Shown: in pieces, positions 53,796-55,090 of the stretch
Position numbering within the stretch: the stretch's first letter is position 1
How the letters are laid out: each line of letters starts with the position of its first letter
Origin: Haloquadratum walsbyi J07HQW2
GTDB taxonomy: Archaea; Halobacteriota; Halobacteria; Halobacteriales; Haloferacaceae
Assembly: GCF_000415985.1 (NCBI RefSeq)
Contig: NZ_KE356561.1
Location: forward strand, 797,641 to 852,730
Reading direction: 5' to 3'
DNA: 55,090 nucleotides
Translations under genes and position numbers: made by a program
The notes under the pieces: model-generated
Seen by the model: only the letters and a program-made list of their open reading frames with translations
The model's database searches: none
Told to the model about the DNA's origin: nothing

Positions 53796-55026
53796 CAACT
53801 TGCATCGACCACGGCGGATGAACCTCCGTCAGTCGACACAGCGGTTGCAGTCTTCACAGGCGTTTCTTCGGGGTGAACCACTCCTCGTTTCTGTAGTCCT
53901 CGTGACAAGACGTTCAAAGCCGCGTTGTAATCTCTGTCCGCTTCAAACCCGCACCCGCACGTCGGACACGAGTATTCTCGAACCCACAACGGTTTGTACA
54001 CACTCGTTCTACACAACGCGCAATCCAATGTTGTATTCTCTGGTTTGACCGTGACCACGTAACACCCGTTCTTCTTCCCGTGGTGTTGCATAATAGAAAT
54101 GAAGTCTCGCCACCCGACCCGACTTCGGCCTTGTTTCGAGCGCTCTGCGGGCTTTCGAGCATCCCTTTCACGTTCAGGTCTTCGAGGAACACCGCCTTGT
54201 AGTGGGTTGTGTAGTAGTATGCGAGTTTGTTCTTGAAGTCCCACTTCTTTTGATTCATCCGAGCGTGGACTTTTGCTATTCGCTGGCGGTGCTTGTCCCA
54301 GTTGTTCGACTCGTACTCTTTACGAGACAATGCTCGTTGCTCACGTTCGAGTCGTCCTCGGTCTTCGAACAAGTCGAGTTGGTCGACGACGAGGCCGGTC
54401 GGATTATGGATATAGTTGAGAACCCCGAGGTCGATACCCACACAGTCGTCCACAGATAGTGATTCGACGGGTGGGTCTTCGGGGTCTTCCACTTCGATGC
54501 AGAACGACGCGCACCACGCACCACTCGCTTCTTTCTTCAGCGTCACCTCTTTGATTTCAGTGTCTTCAAGTACGTCGCGGTGTAAACAGGTTGGGATCCA
54601 TCCTATTTTCGAGAGGTACAGTAATCCACGTCAATCCGAGTCACTCTTATGATCGTGTCTGAAGCCTGATTGGTTGTACGTGAAACTGCGGAATTCTCTC
54701 GGGTTCTTTCAGTTCAACGAGCCAATTTTGTAGCCTTTCGCTTTGAGTTTCCCGAGGTTTTCGATGTTTCGGGCGATGCGCTCTACGTGTGTCTGCAAGA
54801 CTTTCGAGTACACGCCTTGCAAATCTGTCCACCATTGTTTGAGTTCGGGGAGTTCGTCTCGGATTTTGGTGACTCGTTGTTTCACGGTTCCTTCCGAGTC
54901 GTCGAATTGGTTGAATCGGTAAAAGACCGTGTGGTTGCAGGTTTGCCGTACGGTGTTTCGGGTCCAGTCAAGGTTTTCTCGTTGCGCTTCGTTAGCGAAA
55001 AGGCGGAAGTGTGGAGTGTACTCCGT
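53741..55026 (-). pseudogene. tnpB: Nearly full-length TnpB (IS200/IS605 OrfB) with several inactivating lesions
   Basis: A read-through of about 426 codons. All three RuvC acids remain: Asp in VGIDLGVLNY, Glu in VFLEDLNV and Asp in ADRDYNAALNV, plus the zinc finger CALCRTSV...YSCPTC. Lesions: an in-frame TGA at 54709-54711 (LN-stop-KNPREF, Trp in relatives), a second TGA at 54631-54633 (DSD-stop-RGLL, Gly expected), and a perfect 5-bp duplication CCCGA-CCCGA (54113-54122) that shifts the frame. The start position has ACG (55024-55026) where ATG is expected before EYTPHFRLFA. The left end of the element may continue beyond the window. Confidence 0.88.
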
Positions 55027-55090
55027 ACGACGTATCAGAAGTTAAGAGACGTGCTGTATTAATCATCTCTGCTTGAGGCGGTGTTTTTGA

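Noticed and set aside
1-55090. CRISPR array, rRNA operon, integrase, attachment-site duplication
   Set aside because: No regularly spaced repeat units, no rRNA-like stretch and no tyrosine- or serine-recombinase motif were seen; the 3' ends of the two tRNAs are not duplicated anywhere I could find in the window.

Overview
The window reads as chromosome of a low-GC extremely halophilic archaeon, most likely Haloquadratum (H. walsbyi-like). The reasons are: many acidic, Asp/Glu-rich proteins; haloarchaea-only families; archaeal information genes (eS1, uS15, Pcc1, NAC, TFS, three-OB-fold RPA with RPAP1 and Rpe); a tRNA-Trp gene with a long intron that carries box C/D-like elements; moderate GC with AT-rich spacers; and decayed TnpB genes of the haloarchaeal IS200/IS605 (IS1341-like) type. 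No intact transposase, integrase, CRISPR array, cas gene or rRNA is visible.

Layout. 1-7.8 kb: the end of a protein-kinase-like gene, a GC-rich gene-free island and two transposon-end palindromes, an SRPBCC protein, a small winged-helix protein, a two-RCK K+ channel, cytochrome oxidase subunit III and squalene synthase. 8-13.5 kb: archaetidylserine synthase, a halocyanin, and the conserved cluster uS15 / RecJ-like / Pcc1 / eS1, followed by tRNA-Ala. 13.5-18.5 kb: a palindrome-rich decayed region, a SHOCT protein, a broken DapA/KDG-aldolase-like gene beside an intact Zn alcohol dehydrogenase, a VOC protein, and more orphan transposon ends. 18.5-26.8 kb: TenA with a Na+/solute symporter, DUF1684, a Sco1 / TlpA-like / CcdA redox group, MobA, an ASCH protein and a glycerophosphodiesterase. 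27-32.7 kb: a TnpB tail, a carotenoid oxygenase, IMP dehydrogenase, a two-gene membrane operon, zinc-ribbon miniproteins and intron-bearing tRNA-Trp. 33-37 kb: an AT-rich accessory stretch with a MOA-like cysteine peptidase, a 2H phosphoesterase and a frameshifted flippase. 37-46 kb: Nudix, a predicted ExK nuclease, DUF5797-like, enoyl-CoA hydratase, TFS, NAC-TrmI and MenE. 45-50.2 kb: the rpa1-rpap1-rpe operon, split by a decayed TnpB. 50.3-55 kb: an AI-2E-type permease, a PadR-like regulator, a possible structured RNA, a zinc-ribbon protein and a near-complete but multiply broken TnpB.

Themes. (1) Terminal palindromes of TnpB elements are scattered as solo copies. (2) Two unrelated pseudogenes were each frameshifted by a perfect 5-bp tandem duplication. 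(3) Long Asp/Ser/Thr/Asn linkers sit inside otherwise conserved information-processing proteins. (4) The clearest candidates for something undescribed are the GC-rich double-hairpin locus at 52.3 kb, the cysteine-peptidase/2H island at 33-34.6 kb, and the nuclease-like protein with a Cys cluster at 37.8-39 kb. Functional calls come from motif recognition by eye; DUF names are from memory.
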